NCBI GenBank assembly: GCA_945872805.1
Contig: CAMCBE010000080.1
Location: 1-8,126, forward strand
Source of the DNA: Chitinophaga pinensis
Lineage (GTDB): Bacteria; Bacteroidota; Bacteroidia; Chitinophagales; Chitinophagaceae
Direction: 5' to 3'
DNA: 8,126 bases
A program made the position numbers and the translations under genes. Each line of letters begins with the position of its first letter. Positions within the stretch are counted from its first letter, which is position 1. Shown here in pieces: positions 7,003-8,126 of the stretch. The notes under the pieces were generated by a model, which made no database searches, was not told where the DNA came from, and saw nothing but the letters and a program-made list of their open reading frames with translations.

Positions 7003-7884
7003 TTAAGAAAGAATATCTTTCCTTTTGAAAACCCAAATAGAAGCCCACAGAAATCCTATAATATGTACGATTAGGACTGCTGCAGAAGATAGCACACCTG
7101 GCAGATTTTCAATAGACCCTTTGATCTGTTCATTATTCGCATCTACTCTTATGTCAAAAAATCCTTTCCACCCTAACATATGACTTGTAAAAAGATATGG
7201 CTTTATCTGATTGAAAATGGGGAGATCAAGTGTATTGATGATGGTAAAAACGATAATGATACTCATACTGGCCATAATGGGACCAATTGAATTCTCTGCA
7301 AAAACACTTAGAAAAAAAGAGAGAGACGCTACAGTTAACATCGCAATGATTGCAAATCCAAAAGCTGCTACATACCTCCACAAGACGTCACTGGATAAGA
7401 TTTGCGTTATCATGTCACTTTTCAAAATCAACATATCATCAGCCCCAAAAATCAAAACAGATATGCCAAGTGACCAAAATGCCATCCAAAGCAATAATAC
7501 TAAGGTATAGATACCTGCTGCAGTAAACTTTGCCATTATCAATACATTACGGCTAATTGGCTTAGTCAAAATTAGCCTCAACGTGCCAATGCTCGCCTCT
7601 CCAGAAATCATATCACCTGCCACCAAGGAAACCAACAATGGAAGATTTACTAATAATGTTTGAAGAATGATATAAGCCATTAAATAACCATTCAAAATTT
7701 TACCATGCAAGTCAAATGTATCAGTTAATGAACGTAACCCAAACTCTAAATATGTTTCACCATCTGTATAGAAACCTAACTGAATTAATCCTACAACTAA
7801 TGCTACTACACTGAAAGCGATATAGGTTCTAGGATTTCTAAAAATCTTGTAAAGTTCTATAAACGTTATTCTACTATACTGCAT
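7003..7884 (-). CDS. ABC-2 type transporter permease
   Basis: This 293-residue integral inner-membrane protein has six predicted membrane segments at about 21-39, 67-90, 121-147, 171-195, 203-219 and 267-287. The signature loop after the second segment, AGDMISGEASIGTLRLILTK (89-108), followed by PISR, is typical of ABC-2 permeases of the NatB/YhgE-like group, where 'GEx..GTLr.lLt.PisR' contacts the ATPase. It starts with MQYSRITFIELYKIFRNPRTY, the usual short cytoplasmic amphipathic helix. The gene overlaps the end of the ATPase gene by 11 bases (7874-7884), indicating translational coupling of the two. Together they form a two-component exporter; the substrate (drug, lipid, sodium or other) cannot be told from sequence. 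The gene ends 69 bases before the esterase gene, which may or may not share its transcript. Confidence 0.92.
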   Translation of the reverse strand: MQYSRITFIELYKIFRNPRTYIAFSVVALVVGLIQLGFYTDGETYLEFGLRSLTDTFDLHGKILNGYLMAYIILQTLLVNLPLLVSLVAGDMISGEASIGTLRLILTKPISRNVLIMAKFTAAGIYTLVLLLWMAFWSLGISVLIFGADDMLILKSDMITQILSSDVLWRYVAAFGFAIIAMLTVASLSFFLSVFAENSIGPIMASMSIIIVFTIINTLDLPIFNQIKPYLFTSHMLGWKGFFDIRVDANNEQIKGSIENLPGVLSSAAVLIVHIIGFLWASIWVFKRKDILS

Positions 7885-8126
7885 GTTCTGAAGTTAAGGA
7901 TAGGAAATAAGCTTCAAGTGAATTCACGGATTTTATACCGATCAATCCTACACCATGGTCTACTAAATATTTAGTGAGGTCTTGAATATTTGCACGATTG
8001 ACTTCGATAATAAGTTTTTCTATTGAATTGCCTTTCAGGGAATCACTCCACGTTGATGACCTTAAAATCAATTTAGCCTCTTCATTATTCAAGGTTTCTA
8101 TTTCAAGTTGGACTTTGCCAGGATTA
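7874..8126 (-). CDS. ABC transporter ATP-binding protein, C-terminal 83 residues (5' end outside window)
   Basis: The frame is open to the right edge of the window, so this is the end of a longer gene; the TTG at 8092 lies inside it and is not a start. The visible part is the C-terminal tail of an ATPase subunit, after the Walker and signature motifs, which lie beyond the window. It ends with GLIGIKSVNSLEAYFLSLT, the common 'SLEd.FL.lT' tail of ABC-2-type exporter ATPases. The preceding charged stretch alternates strands and helices like the accessory tail of that family. The 11-base overlap with the permease start supports a single transport unit. Without the nucleotide-binding domain, assignment rests on this tail plus the neighbour. 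Confidence 0.85.
   Translation of the reverse strand, partial: NPGKVQLEIETLNNEEAKLILRSSTWSDSLKGNSIEKLIIEVNRANIQDLTKYLVDHGVGLIGIKSVNSLEAYFLSLTSEHAV

Overview
The window is a stretch of AT-rich chromosome with nine protein-coding genes, two of them cut by the window edges. It most likely comes from a member of the Bacteroidota, perhaps of the Chitinophagales/Sphingobacteriales type. The clues are starts without a Shine-Dalgarno sequence (A- or T-rich leaders), signal peptides ending in '-AQ', a small outer-membrane barrel-like protein ending in Phe, a SUMF1-like protein with an N-terminal export signal, and Tat-exported sugar oxidoreductase and isomerase homologues. The lineage below phylum is a guess. 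No tRNA, rRNA, CRISPR array, insertion sequence or phage gene is visible, and no gene-free stretch exceeds 100 bases.

Left part (1-2144): the C-terminal half of pdxA (vitamin B6 synthesis) is followed after 30 bases by a gene for a secreted, probably outer-membrane beta-barrel protein. Facing these on the minus strand is a secreted protein that resembles the LolA/lipoprotein-sorting fold.

Centre (2145-5520): this is the most coherent block. A Tat-exported hydroxypyruvate-isomerase-like TIM barrel (minus strand) is divergent, across 74 bases, from a two-gene plus-strand operon. That operon encodes an exported SUMF1/FGE-like protein without catalytic cysteines and a Tat-exported Gfo/Idh/MocA oxidoreductase. 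The two enzyme families often work together on sugars or inositols (dehydrogenation to a keto sugar, then isomerisation or epimerisation), so a periplasmic sugar-oxidation module is a reasonable inference, but the substrate is unknown. A strong two-sided hairpin terminator at 5485-5518 closes the operon.

Right part (5551-8126): all genes are on the minus strand. The order of transcription is an ABC transporter ATPase (only its C-terminus is in the window), its ABC-2 type permease (11-base overlap), then a secreted sialate-O-acetylesterase-family SGNH hydrolase that ends at the shared terminator. The esterase fits the carbohydrate theme of the centre, but no glycoside hydrolase or SusC/SusD pair lies in the window.

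No clearly novel system is evident. The Tat-exported isomerase/oxidoreductase pair with the cysteine-less SUMF1-like protein is the part most worth following up.
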